Of a stretch of 15,888 nt of DNA, positions 7,261 through 15,693 are shown piece by piece. The notes below the pieces were generated by a model, which saw only the letters and a list, made by a program, of their open reading frames with translations, did no database searches and was not told the DNA's origin. The position numbers and the translations under genes were made by a program. Numbering within the stretch: the stretch's first letter is position 1; each line of letters starts with the position of its first letter. The stretch comes from Polyangiaceae bacterium (lineage in GTDB: Bacteria; Myxococcota; Polyangia; Polyangiales; Polyangiaceae), in assembly GCA_025936205.1 (NCBI GenBank), contig JAICTU010000188.1:1-15888 (forward strand). Reading direction: 5' to 3'.

Positions 7261-8100
7261 TCAGCTCTCCCGCGGCCCAGCCCCGGTAGCATGGAAGCTC
7301 ACCGGTGCGATCAGGCCGCGCGCCAGGATAGCGCGATATTCCGCGATCGGGACCTCGCGCGCGCCGAAGCGCGCCAGCTGCTCGGAATAGAGCTGTGCAT
7401 CGACCAGCTCGAAGCCGCGCTCCAGCAGGTGATTCGCTGCGCCGGCGAACAACGCCTCACCGGCGAGCGGCGCGCGCTCGAACTGGCCTTCGGAGCTCCA
7501 GACGCGGCCGATGCTCACGCCAAAGCTGCCGGCCACGAGCTCGCCGTCCTTCCAGGCCTCGATCGTGTGCATCGCTCCGAGATCGAACAGTTCCATGTAC
7601 AGGTCGATGAAGCGCCCGGTGAGCCAGGTGTTTGCCTGCTGCTCGCTCCCCGCTGCGCACTCTTCCAGTACGCGGCGCGGGGCGCGATCGAAGGTGACGG
7701 TGTAGTTCAGTTGCAGCAACTCACGACGCAGCTCCGGAGAGACACGCAACTCTCGCAGGTAAAGAACGAACCGCTCCGGAGGGCAGTGCCAGCGGGCCTG
7801 ACCCTTGGCGTCCAGCGCGTAGATGCCCTGCGCGTAACCCAGCAGCAGGTTCTCGGCGGTGAACGGCAACATGTCGAAAATGCCGCACATTCCGCCGATC
7901 ACCGAGGGCGCCATCAGCGTGCTCGCGCGCCCCATCAGCCGCTGTACCCGATTGAACCCCTGGTCGCGCAGCACCCGCAGCCGGTCCTGCTGCTGGCGCA
8001 GCTTGCTGACGGCACCGTGCCAGCGGCGCTCGCGCGCGCTCGACTCCGGAACAGCTTCCTCGGCAGAAGCGGGCGACGGGTAGCTGCTCGGTCGTTCCAC
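7261..8100 (-). CDS. aat: Leucyl/phenylalanyl-tRNA-protein transferase, divergent form
   Basis: This enzyme adds Leu or Phe from its tRNA to proteins with N-terminal Lys or Arg, marking them for ClpS/ClpAP degradation. The family core runs from about residue 74 to 265: ENLLLGYAQGIYAL, then RWHCPPERFVLYLRELRVS, TWLTGRFIDLYMELFDLGAMHTIEAW as broken motif segments, and LVDAQLYSEQLARFGAREVP. Residues matching E. coli E156, D186 and Q188 appear kept (E204, D234, Q236). However, the usual GESMF is SEGQF and the usual DCQ is DAQ. The GTG start at 8100 gives a charged, probably helical extension of about 70 residues absent from typical Aat (about 235 residues in E. coli), with no clear Shine-Dalgarno. 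A later start is possible. It lies 81 bases downstream of riboflavin synthase on the same strand, with a hairpin between. Confidence 0.85.
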   Translation of the reverse strand: MERPSSYPSPASAEEAVPESSARERRWHGAVSKLRQQQDRLRVLRDQGFNRVQRLMGRASTLMAPSVIGGMCGIFDMLPFTAENLLLGYAQGIYALDAKGQARWHCPPERFVLYLRELRVSPELRRELLQLNYTVTFDRAPRRVLEECAAGSEQQANTWLTGRFIDLYMELFDLGAMHTIEAWKDGELVAGSFGVSIGRVWSSEGQFERAPLAGEALFAGAANHLLERGFELVDAQLYSEQLARFGAREVPIAEYRAILARGLIAPVSFHATGAGPRES

Positions 8101-8117
8101 GCCAATTACTTATGAAA

Positions 8118-8140
8118 CACTGGCGCGCGACACGCCAGTG
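8118..8140 (-). terminator. Perfect hairpin between riboflavin synthase and aat, possible terminator
   Basis: CACTGGCG (8118-8125) and CGCCAGTG (8133-8140) form an eight-base perfect stem with a seven-base loop. On the minus strand it is followed directly by TTT and an AT-rich stretch. It lies 41 bases past the riboflavin synthase stop and 17 bases before the aat start. A weak intrinsic terminator for the synthase gene is the best reading. An operator upstream of aat is the alternative. Confidence 0.5.
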
Positions 8141-8181
8141 GCGATTGCCCATCCGCGCGACTGACCCACCGCGACACCGCG

Positions 8182-8898
8182 CTAACCCCGTCCCAGCCGG
8201 CGCAGCGCTTCCGGCGCAGCGAGCTCATCCAGCCGCACGCCCCGCTCGAGCAGCACTTGCTCCAATGCAGGCAACAAGGCCTGGAACTTCTCCTCCAGCG
8301 CTTCGCGCACCGTATCGACCACGATCTGCGTGCCGCGCTCGATCTCGATGTTTGCCTCGCTGCCGACCTGCTTCCGGCCGAGACCCGTGACGCGCAGCGT
8401 TTCGGGGATCAGGCTCACTTCGAACCAGCCCGCGCCGCGATCGACGGCGGAGACGGTCAGACTCGCACCATCGACCGCGATGTAGCCCTTGGCAAAGACG
8501 TAGCGGCTCCACGGCTTCTCCAGGCCGAAGCGCACGATGCGGTTGTTCTCCGGGGTGCGGATCTCCAGCACCGTGGCCGTGCAGTCGATGTGCCCCGACA
8601 CGGCGTGGCCGCCGATCTCCGCGCCCTCTTTGGCGGCGCGCTCCACGTTCACGCGCGAGCCCTCACGCAGAGCACCAAGCGTGGTGCGCGAGAGCGTTTC
8701 CTGGATCAGGTCGAAGCTCGCGAGCTCCCCGGCTTCGACCTGCGTGACGGTCAGGCAAGCGCCGTCGACCGACACGCTCGCGCCGATGTTCAGGCCCTCG
8801 GTGAACCCGGCGTCGAAGCGCAGCGTCAGCCGGCGCAGACCCTCGAGATCGCTCAGCCGCTGAACGAGTGCGGTGCCTTGGACGATACCGGTGAACAT
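8182..8898 (-). CDS. ribE: Riboflavin synthase alpha chain
   Basis: This 238-residue enzyme dismutates two 6,7-dimethyl-8-ribityllumazine molecules into riboflavin, the last step of the pathway, and is usually a trimer in the cytoplasm. It has the hallmark MFTGIVQG start and two lumazine-binding barrels, about 1-97 and 98-195. Conserved segments include VDGACLTV, EIGGHAVSGHID, ENNRIVRFGLEKP, KGYIAVDGASLTV and IPETLRVTGLG. EIGGH, ENNR and IPETL resemble the E. coli-type enzyme more than the DxLGGH type. A C-terminal tail of about 30 residues (about 206-238) is longer than in E. coli. The ATG has TGAGGT a few bases upstream. No ribD, ribBA or ribH lies beside it, and I did not find an FMN riboswitch in the 220 bases upstream. 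Confidence 0.95.
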   Translation of the reverse strand: MFTGIVQGTALVQRLSDLEGLRRLTLRFDAGFTEGLNIGASVSVDGACLTVTQVEAGELASFDLIQETLSRTTLGALREGSRVNVERAAKEGAEIGGHAVSGHIDCTATVLEIRTPENNRIVRFGLEKPWSRYVFAKGYIAVDGASLTVSAVDRGAGWFEVSLIPETLRVTGLGRKQVGSEANIEIERGTQIVVDTVREALEEKFQALLPALEQVLLERGVRLDELAAPEALRRLGRG

Positions 8899-9073
8899 GC
8901 GGACCTCAGATACGGGGGAATAGCGGCGGCGCCGGCTTGCGTCCAGTGCTTCAGGGCTCGCCTCCCCACGACCCCGGACGACTGCAGGATATGCCCACCG
9001 CCGTCGGCGCTCGGCACGCGGGGCCCCGGCTCGAGTTCAGCGCGTGGTTTCCATGAAAACCTCGTTCCGCGCA

Positions 9074-9096
9074 CGCGCCGGGGCACCCCGGGCGCG
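9074..9096 (-). terminator. GC-rich hairpin after the chlID gene, possible terminator
   Basis: CGCGCC/GGCGCG arms plus an inner GGGG/CCCC pair, with one bulged base, form a strong hairpin 26 bases past the chlID stop. A run of four T lies about 15 bases further on the minus strand, too far for a textbook intrinsic terminator. It may end the cobalt-insertion operon with help from Rho, or only stabilise the 3' end. The rest of the 8899-9121 gap shows nothing else I can name. Confidence 0.35.
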
Positions 9097-9121
9097 AGCT
9101 CGGCCGCCGCCGTGGGTTGGG

Positions 9122-10873
9122 CTATCCTGTTGGGCTCGGGGGCGTGCGGCCCGAGCCCCTCTGCAACGGTCCGACGAGCTCGTCGACGTTCAGGTGTTCG
9201 GCGCCGAGCTGTTGCGCGAGGGCCCGCGCGCGCCCGAGCCGCACGGCGCCGCGTTCGCAGTCGATCAGCGCCGGCTCGAGCGCGCTGCAGGCCGCGCGCA
9301 GATCGGCGACGGACTCCGGCGTGCGCCCGTCGGTGAGCAGCAGGAGACGTTTCTCGACCTGCGCTCCGCAGTAGCCCGGGCGCCGGCACAGCGCGAGCGC
9401 CGCCAGCAGCGCGCTGCGCAGCGGTGTTCCGCCGCCGCCGCCGAGCCCCGCGATGGCGCGTTCGATGCCGCGCGAGCCGATCTGCACCGTCACGCTCTGG
9501 CCCGCAAAGGCCAGCAGCGCCACGTGGGCGCGCTGCGCCAGCGCGCGCTGCGCCAGCGCGCCCGCCACGCCCTTCGCCAGCGCCAGCGCTCCGTTCTGCA
9601 GCATCGATGACGAGCAGTCGAGGGCGAGCATCCAGAGCCGCTCGCGCGGCGCCGGGCGCAGGCGGAAACGCACGTCCCCGAGCGTGGGGCGCGGAGCGCG
9701 CAACAAGGTCGTCACCCAATCGATCCCCCCGCGCGCGCGCTGGGTCGGCAAGCGGCGTACCAGACGGGCGCCCGTGCGCCGCGCCGCAATCACCGGCGAA
9801 CGCCGCGCTGGCTCCGGCATCCGCAGCGTCACCGCCCGCGCGCGCACCGGCACCGGCGGCAGCGCACCGGAGACTCCGCCGCGACTCGAGCTCGTGGCGC
9901 CGCCGCCCGCGGGAGCGCCTGCGCGAGCCGGGCCCGAGCCTCCCAGCGGTGCCGCTCCGCCTGCCGCGGCTCCGCTGGAGCCCGCTGCACCCGGCGTCGG
10001 CGACTTCGGCGGCTCCTTGCGCCGGTGCGCGAGCGCCAGCTCCGCTACCGCCTCGACGTCTTCCAGCTCGATGCGCTCGCGGTCGTGCCACAGCGCATGC
10101 GCGCGTGCGGCGCGCAACATCGCCAGATCGGCGCGCACGCCTTCCACGCCCGCCGCGTGGCACAGCTCAGCGACGCGCTCCACTCCCGGGCCCGTGAAGC
10201 CGGCCGTGGCCGCTCGCTCGCGGGCGCGCGCGCAGCGCTCACGCAGGGCGCGCTGCTCGGCCGCGAAGCGTTCGACAAACCGCTCCGGCTCCTGCTCGAA
10301 CTCGAGCCGCCGCAGCACGATCTGCGAGCGCGCGGCAGGCGAGAGCTCGCTCTCCGCGAGCGCGGACAACCCGAAGCGATCGACCAGCTGCGGCCGCAGC
10401 TCCCCCTCCTCGGGGTTCATCGTGCCGATCAACACGAAGCGCGCCGCGTGCGCGTGCGAGACACCGTCGCGCTCCACCACGTTGCTGCCGGTCGCGGCCG
10501 CGTCCAGCAGCAGATCCACCAGCGGATCCTGCAGCAGATTGACCTCATCGACGTACAGCACGCCCTGGTGCGCGCGCGCCAGCAGGCCGGGGGAGAACTC
10601 GACCTGACCCTGCGCGAGCACCTTGCCCAGGTCGAGCGTGCCGGTGACGCGCTCCTCGGTCGCGCCCAGCGGCAGCTCCACGAACTGCCCCGGCAACAGC
10701 TCGGCGAAGGCGCGCGCCAGCGTGGTCTTGGCGACGCCGCGCGGACCGCGCACCAGCACCCCGCCGATGCTGGGATCGATCGCGCACAACAGCAACGCCA
10801 GCTTGAGCCGCTCCTGGCCGATCACCGCGCTCCACGGAAACGGGATCGGGGTACGGGGGGTCAGCGCCGTCAT
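9122..10873 (-). CDS. Fused ChlI-ChlD type chelatase ATPase/VWA subunit, partner of CobN
   Basis: This 583-residue fusion combines the AAA+ motor and the VWA scaffold of a metal chelatase. Residues about 12-285 are the ChlI-like ATPase with Walker A GPRGVAKTT (43-51), Walker B VLYVDEVNLL (105-114), a sensor segment GTMNPEEGELRPQLVDRFGL (150-169) and the C-terminal helical lid. Residues about 287-345 are a Pro/Gly/Ala/Ser-rich linker. Residues about 412-570 are a VWA domain with the MIDAS set D419-x-S421-x-S423, T483 (GGTPL) and D515 (TDG). In the aerobic B12 route such ChlID proteins replace CobS/CobT as ATPase partners of CobN. The frame is open far upstream inside cobN, but the ATG at 10873 is the right start. 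GGAGGAG precedes it and it overlaps the cobN stop as ATGA, which suggests translational coupling. A magnesium chelatase role is less likely without other chlorophyll genes. Confidence 0.92.
   Translation of the reverse strand: MTALTPRTPIPFPWSAVIGQERLKLALLLCAIDPSIGGVLVRGPRGVAKTTLARAFAELLPGQFVELPLGATEERVTGTLDLGKVLAQGQVEFSPGLLARAHQGVLYVDEVNLLQDPLVDLLLDAAATGSNVVERDGVSHAHAARFVLIGTMNPEEGELRPQLVDRFGLSALAESELSPAARSQIVLRRLEFEQEPERFVERFAAEQRALRERCARARERAATAGFTGPGVERVAELCHAAGVEGVRADLAMLRAARAHALWHDRERIELEDVEAVAELALAHRRKEPPKSPTPGAAGSSGAAAGGAAPLGGSGPARAGAPAGGGATSSSRGGVSGALPPVPVRARAVTLRMPEPARRSPVIAARRTGARLVRRLPTQRARGGIDWVTTLLRAPRPTLGDVRFRLRPAPRERLWMLALDCSSSMLQNGALALAKGVAGALAQRALAQRAHVALLAFAGQSVTVQIGSRGIERAIAGLGGGGGTPLRSALLAALALCRRPGYCGAQVEKRLLLLTDGRTPESVADLRAACSALEPALIDCERGAVRLGRARALAQQLGAEHLNVDELVGPLQRGSGRTPPSPTG
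9533..9562 (-). repeat. 15-base tandem duplication within chlID
   Basis: Two nearly identical 15-base units (9533-9547 and 9548-9562, differing at the last base) lie in frame. They encode LAQRA twice in the VWA domain at about residues 440-449. It is probably a neutral slippage duplication. Confidence 0.6.
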
Positions 10874-13800
10874 GCGCGCTCCTCCGCGTCGAGCAGCAGG
10901 GTTTCCAGCTCTTGCCGGTAGCGGCCGGGATCGCGCCACACCCCGCGCTGCATCGCCTCCAGCAGGCGCTCGGTCATCTCGCGCAGCGCGCTCGGGTTGT
11001 GCTGCTCCAGAAACTCTCGATTGTCCGCATCCAGCAGGTAGGCGTCGCTCAGAAATGCGAACTGGTAGTCTTCCACGACGCCCGTCGTGGCGCCGTAGCC
11101 GAACAGGTGATCCACGGTGGCGGCCATTTCCGAGGCCCCCTTGTAGCCGTGGCGCCGGGCGGCGGCGATCCATTTGGGGTTCAGCACGCGGCTGCGCACC
11201 ACGCGCGCCACCTCTTCCTTCAGCGAGCGCACGCGCGGCGCCTCGGGGTCGTGGTGATCGCCGTGATAGAGCGCCGCCGGGCGCCCGCGCAGGCTCTCCA
11301 CGGCGCTGCTCAATCCGCCCTGAAACTCGTAGTAGTCGCTCGAGTCGAGCACGTCGTGCTCGCGATTGTCCTGGTTTTGTAGCACCGCGTCCACGTGCGC
11401 GAGCCGCGTCTCCAGGCTCTCGCGCGCCGGCACGCCGGCTTCACTGGCGCCGTAGGCGTACTGGCTCGCTGCGAGGTAGGCGCGGCTCAGCTCCTGACGA
11501 TCCGTCCAGGAGCCACGCGCGATCAGCTGCTGCAGGCCGGCGCCGTACGCGCCCGGGCGCGAGCCAAAGATGCGGTAACGTGCGCGGCGGGCCGCCGCGC
11601 TCGGCTCGAGCCCCTGCGCGCAGAGCGCCGCCTGATCGCTCCGCACCCGCGCGCGCAGCGGGTTCTGCGCCTCGCTCTCCTCCAGCTCGGCGACGGCGCA
11701 GATCGCGCTGTCGAACAGGCGGATCAGCTCCGGGAAGGCATCCCGGAAGAAGCCGGAGATGCGCAGCACCACGTCCACGCGCGGCCGGCGCAGCACCGAG
11801 AGCGGCAGGATCTCCGTGTCGATGACGCGACCGCTGCCCTCGGCCCAGATCGGCCGCACCCCGAGCAGCGCCAGCGCCTGGGCGATGTCGTCGCCGCCCG
11901 TGCGCAGCGTGGCCGTACCCCAGACGGAGAGCGCCAGGCTGCGCGGATACTCGCCGTGATCCTGCACGTAGCGCTGCACCAGGCGCTCGGCAGCGCGCCG
12001 CGCCAGCTGCACTGCGGCCGGCGTCGGCACGGCGCGCACATCGAGGCCGTAGAAGTTGCGCCCGGTGGGCAACACGTCCAAGCGGCCGCGCGTCGGCGCA
12101 CCGCTCGGGCCCGGCGCCACGAAGCGCCCGTCCAGCCCGCGGAGCAAACCCGCGAGCTCGCGTTGCCCGCACAGATCGAGCGCCGGGGCCACCTCGCCCA
12201 GGATGCGCTCCACCACCTCGCGGCAGCCCGCGGGGGGCGCGCTCTCTCCCGCCAGGACGGACCGCGCCAGGAGCTCCAGCCGCTCGCGCGTGTCGCCGGT
12301 GGTGCGCCATGGGTCGGTCGAGAGCTGCTCGAGCAGCTCCGGACGCGGTCCGCGCCAGGGCGCCGCGAGATCCTGCTCGGCGTCCCAGCTACCCGGCAGA
12401 TCGAGCAGCGCGCGCCCCAGCGCCGCCACGAGTCCCTGATCGCGCCCCTCGCCCCGCCGCGCCGGCAAGCGCCCGAGCGCGACCAGCGTGTCGATGCGCT
12501 GCCCGGCTTGCGGAGAGCGGCCGAAGACATGGAGCCCGTCGCGGATCTGCGACTCCTTGAGCTCGCACAGGTACGCATCCACTTTGACCAGCAGCTCGTC
12601 GTCGCGCTCGGCGGAGGGCGAGCGATCGCTGAACCCCAGCTCGCGCGTGAGCTCGGTCTGGCGCGCCAGCGCCAGGATCTCGCGCCGCAGCACGGTCGCG
12701 CGCGGCGCATCGAGCACCAGCGCCTGGTAGTACTCGTCGACCAGCTTCTCCAGATCGCGCAGCGGGCCATAGCTCTCCGCGCGCGTGAGCGGCGGCACCA
12801 GGTGATCGATGATCACCGCCTGCGCGCGGCGCTTGGCTTGCGTGCCCTCGCCCGGATCGTTGACGATGAAGGGATACAAGTGCGGCAACGCGCCGAACAG
12901 CGCATCGGGCCAGCAGCTGGGCCCCAGCGCGACGCTCTTGCCCGGCAGCCACTCGAGATTGCCGTGCTTGCCCACGTGCACCACCGCGTGCGCGCCGTAG
13001 CTGCGGCGCAGCCAGGCGTAGAAGGCCACGTAGCCGTGCGGCGGCACCAGCTCCGGATCGTGGTAGGTGGCCGCCACGTCCAGCTCATGGCCGCGCGCCG
13101 GCTGAATGCCGAGAAACAGCTCGCCCAGCTGAATCCCCGATACAACGATGCGGCCGTCGCGAAAGCGCGGGTCGTGTTCCACCGCGCCCCAGCGCCGCTC
13201 GATGGCCTGCCCCAGCTCGGCGGGCAAGCTCGCCAGGAACGCCTGGTACTCGTCGAGAGGGAGGCTCTGCAGGGCGGGCCGCGTGTCGAGCAAGTGCGGC
13301 TCGTTGGTGACCTGCGAGAGCAGGAGCGCCATCAGCTCCGCAGAGCTGCCCGGCAGCTCCCCGGTGGAGTACCCCGCGTCCGCGAGCGCCTGCAGAATCT
13401 CCAGCGCCGAGGCCGGTGTATCGAGCCCCACGCCGTTGCCGATGCGCCCGTCGCGCGCCGGATAGTTCGCGAGCACCAGCGCCACGCGCCGCTCCGCGGC
13501 GGGTGTGCGCGCCAGCTCCACCCAGCGCGCCGCCAGCTCCGCCACGAACGCCGCGCGCTCCGGCTCCAGCCGATACTGCGTCACCTGCGCCTGCGTGCGC
13601 TCCGAGCGCCGCGCCAGGCCCTTGAAGCTGACCGCACGCGAGACGATGCGCCCATCGATCTCCGGCAGCACCACGTTCATGGCCAGATCGCGCGGCGAGA
13701 GGCCGCTCAGCCCCGCGCGCCAGTCTTCCGCGTTGCCGCCGCTCACGATCACCTGCAGCACCGGCACGCCGAGCCCGAACAGCCCCAGCTCCGACGCCGG

Positions 13801-14628
13801 ATCCTCCGGGCTCGCCACCGAGAAGCCGGTCGTGTTCAGAATGATGTCGGCCGACGCGCGCGCCAGGAGCTGCTCCACGCCGGCGCGGCACTCTGCCTCT
13901 TTCAGCGAAGCGAGCGCGATCGGCAGCGGGTTCAGGCCGGCTTCCACCAGCTTCGCGATCAAGCCGTCGAACGCCGCCAGGTTGCCTGCCTGCAGGTGCG
14001 CTCGATAGAAGAGCAACGCCGCCACCGGCGCCCCCGCTCGCCAGGCCTCGCGCCAGCGCTCGATCTCGGTCGCTCCGTGGTCCGGGTGATACACGGCGAC
14101 GCGCGGCAGCTCGCGCGCCGGCGCTGGCTCCTGCCCACGAGCGAAGAAGCGCGCGCCCAGATAGCGCAAGAGCGCCGAAGCGTTCTCGGCGCCGCCCTCG
14201 CGCAGGTAACGCCAGACGCGCTGACACACCTCCGGCGGCGCGCTGCTCAGCCGTTCCAGCTCCGGATCCGGCGTGTCGTCGCCGGGCACCAGCACCAGGC
14301 CGCTGCCGCTCTCGCGTGCGCTCTCCAGCAGCCGCTCGACGCCGTAGGGCCAGTAGCTGGTGCCGCCCATCAGCGCCACGACCACCAGGCGCGCGTGGCA
14401 CAGCACGGCGTCGAAGTACAGGTCGACCGAAGCGTTCGAACGCAAGGCGAGCAGGCTCGCCAAACGCAGCGAGGGCGCCGCAGCCGGCAACCCTTCCTGC
14501 GCGCCCGCCAGCAGCAACAGATCCGTGTCCGCCGCGGACAAGATCACGACGTCACCCGGCGTCTGGCCGAGATCGACCACGCCGTCGCCAGCTGCGTACC
14601 CCCCCGGGCGCGTCGCCAGAACGTGCAA
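10870..14628 (-). CDS. cobN: Cobaltochelatase large subunit CobN
   Basis: This 1252-residue CobN/BchH-family catalytic subunit inserts cobalt into hydrogenobyrinic acid a,c-diamide in the cytoplasm, using ATP hydrolysed by its AAA+ partner. Length is normal for CobN. Recognisable segments in order include VVVALMGGTSYWPYG (82-96), VAVYHPDHG (177-185), DIILNTTGFS (261-270), LANYPARDGRIGNGVGLDTP (386-405) and the signature HVGKHGNLEWLPGKS (551-565). PHLYPFIVNDPGEGTQAKRR follows, then the long C-terminal part ending in the typical WRDPGRYRQELETLLLDAEE. The frame is intact with no frameshift. The best start is a TTG at 14628, nine bases past the cobW stop, with GAGGA a few bases ahead. It gives MHVLATRPGGY, a normal CobN N-terminus. 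It is followed by an ATGA overlap with the fused ATPase gene. It should be controlled from the operon promoter beyond the right edge. Confidence 0.96.
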   Translation of the reverse strand: MHVLATRPGGYAAGDGVVDLGQTPGDVVILSAADTDLLLLAGAQEGLPAAAPSLRLASLLALRSNASVDLYFDAVLCHARLVVVALMGGTSYWPYGVERLLESARESGSGLVLVPGDDTPDPELERLSSAPPEVCQRVWRYLREGGAENASALLRYLGARFFARGQEPAPARELPRVAVYHPDHGATEIERWREAWRAGAPVAALLFYRAHLQAGNLAAFDGLIAKLVEAGLNPLPIALASLKEAECRAGVEQLLARASADIILNTTGFSVASPEDPASELGLFGLGVPVLQVIVSGGNAEDWRAGLSGLSPRDLAMNVVLPEIDGRIVSRAVSFKGLARRSERTQAQVTQYRLEPERAAFVAELAARWVELARTPAAERRVALVLANYPARDGRIGNGVGLDTPASALEILQALADAGYSTGELPGSSAELMALLLSQVTNEPHLLDTRPALQSLPLDEYQAFLASLPAELGQAIERRWGAVEHDPRFRDGRIVVSGIQLGELFLGIQPARGHELDVAATYHDPELVPPHGYVAFYAWLRRSYGAHAVVHVGKHGNLEWLPGKSVALGPSCWPDALFGALPHLYPFIVNDPGEGTQAKRRAQAVIIDHLVPPLTRAESYGPLRDLEKLVDEYYQALVLDAPRATVLRREILALARQTELTRELGFSDRSPSAERDDELLVKVDAYLCELKESQIRDGLHVFGRSPQAGQRIDTLVALGRLPARRGEGRDQGLVAALGRALLDLPGSWDAEQDLAAPWRGPRPELLEQLSTDPWRTTGDTRERLELLARSVLAGESAPPAGCREVVERILGEVAPALDLCGQRELAGLLRGLDGRFVAPGPSGAPTRGRLDVLPTGRNFYGLDVRAVPTPAAVQLARRAAERLVQRYVQDHGEYPRSLALSVWGTATLRTGGDDIAQALALLGVRPIWAEGSGRVIDTEILPLSVLRRPRVDVVLRISGFFRDAFPELIRLFDSAICAVAELEESEAQNPLRARVRSDQAALCAQGLEPSAAARRARYRIFGSRPGAYGAGLQQLIARGSWTDRQELSRAYLAASQYAYGASEAGVPARESLETRLAHVDAVLQNQDNREHDVLDSSDYYEFQGGLSSAVESLRGRPAALYHGDHHDPEAPRVRSLKEEVARVVRSRVLNPKWIAAARRHGYKGASEMAATVDHLFGYGATTGVVEDYQFAFLSDAYLLDADNREFLEQHNPSALREMTERLLEAMQRGVWRDPGRYRQELETLLLDAEERA

Positions 14629-14637
14629 CGAGAATCC

Positions 14638-15693
14638 TCAGGCGCCGGCAGCGCCGAGCAGGGTGCGCTTCAGCTGATCGTGATCGAGGTGCGAGCCGAT
14701 GAATACCAGCTCGGTCGCGGGCGACTCGTCGCTCTGCCAGGGCCGGTCAAAGTAGCTGTCGAAGCGCCGCCCCACGCCTTGCACCACCAGCCGCATCGGC
14801 TTGCCTTCCACGGCGGCGAAGCCCTTCGCGCGGTACACCTCGTGCTCGCGCACCACCGCCTCCAGCCCGCGCAGCAACGCCGCCCGCTCCAGCACCGGCG
14901 GGCGCACCACGATCGTGTCGAACAGCTCGTGGCTGTGCTCCTTGCCCTGCTCGTGGTCCTCGTCGTGGTGCGTGTGACGCTGGTCGATGGCGTCCTCGCT
15001 CGCGCGCTGCAGCCCCAGGACGACATCCAGCGGCAACACCCCGCGCTCGGCCGCGATCACCTTCACGTTCGGCGGGGTCAGGCTCGCGATCTGCGCGCGC
15101 ACCTTTTCAAAACCGCCCAGCCCGAGCTCATCCACCTTGCTCACGATCACCAGGTCCGCGGCCGCCAGCTGATCCTCGAACAGCTCGCGCAGCGGCGCGT
15201 CGTGATCCAGGCTCGGATCCTCGCGGCGCTGCGCGTCCACGGCCGCGGGATCTTCGGCGAACTGCCCGCTCAACAGCGCCGGGCCATCCACCAGGGCCAC
15301 CACGGCGTCCACCGTGCAGTTGGCGCGGATCTCCGGCCACTGAAAGGCCTGCACCAGGGGCTTCGGCAGCGCGAGCCCGCTGGTCTCGATCAAGATGTGG
15401 TCGATGCGCTCGCGCCGCTCGACCAGCGTCTCGAGCACGGGCACGAACTCCTCCTGCACCGTGCAGCACAGGCAACCGTTGGCGAGCTCGTACAGCGGCG
15501 TCGGCGCGTCCGGATCCTCGTCGCAGCCGATGCCGCACTGGCGCAGCAGCTCGCCGTCGACACCGACCTCGCCGAACTCGTTCACGATCACCGCCAGCCG
15601 ACGGCCGTTGGCCTGAGTCAGCAAGTGTCGGAGCAAGGTGGTCTTTCCGCTCCCGAGGAAGCCGGTGACGATCGTGGTGGGCAGCTTGTTCAT
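14638..15693 (-). CDS. cobW: CobW, COG0523-family GTPase metallochaperone
   Basis: This 351-residue G3E GTPase is thought to deliver cobalt to the CobN chelatase. Walker A is GFLGSGKTT (11-19), the metal-site motif GCLCC (73-77) carries Cys74, Cys76 and Cys77, and the guanine motif is SKVD (185-188). A metal-binding loop, RHTHHDEDHEQGKEHSH (239-255), lies between the GTPase part and the CobW C-terminal domain (about 258-345), which ends in FIGSHLDHDQL. The frame is open to 15801, but the ATG at 15693 is preferred. It gives MNKLPTTIVTGFLGSGK, a standard CobW start, and overlaps the stop of the upstream gene as ATGA. No strong Shine-Dalgarno precedes it, consistent with coupling to the upstream gene. 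cobN starts nine bases after its stop. Zn or other metal chaperones of the same family are the alternative, but the CobN context favours cobalt. Confidence 0.95.
   Translation of the reverse strand: MNKLPTTIVTGFLGSGKTTLLRHLLTQANGRRLAVIVNEFGEVGVDGELLRQCGIGCDEDPDAPTPLYELANGCLCCTVQEEFVPVLETLVERRERIDHILIETSGLALPKPLVQAFQWPEIRANCTVDAVVALVDGPALLSGQFAEDPAAVDAQRREDPSLDHDAPLRELFEDQLAAADLVIVSKVDELGLGGFEKVRAQIASLTPPNVKVIAAERGVLPLDVVLGLQRASEDAIDQRHTHHDEDHEQGKEHSHELFDTIVVRPPVLERAALLRGLEAVVREHEVYRAKGFAAVEGKPMRLVVQGVGRRFDSYFDRPWQSDESPATELVFIGSHLDHDQLKRTLLGAAGA

Noticed and set aside
8899..9121. FMN riboswitch upstream of riboflavin synthase
   Set aside because: I looked for the conserved RFN segments on the minus strand and found none.
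10874..11173. Upstream extension of the chlID reading frame by 100 codons
   Set aside because: The extension overlaps the cobN C-terminus, is Arg/Gly-rich and resembles no chelatase. The ATG at 10873 has a clear GGAGGAG and an ATGA overlap.
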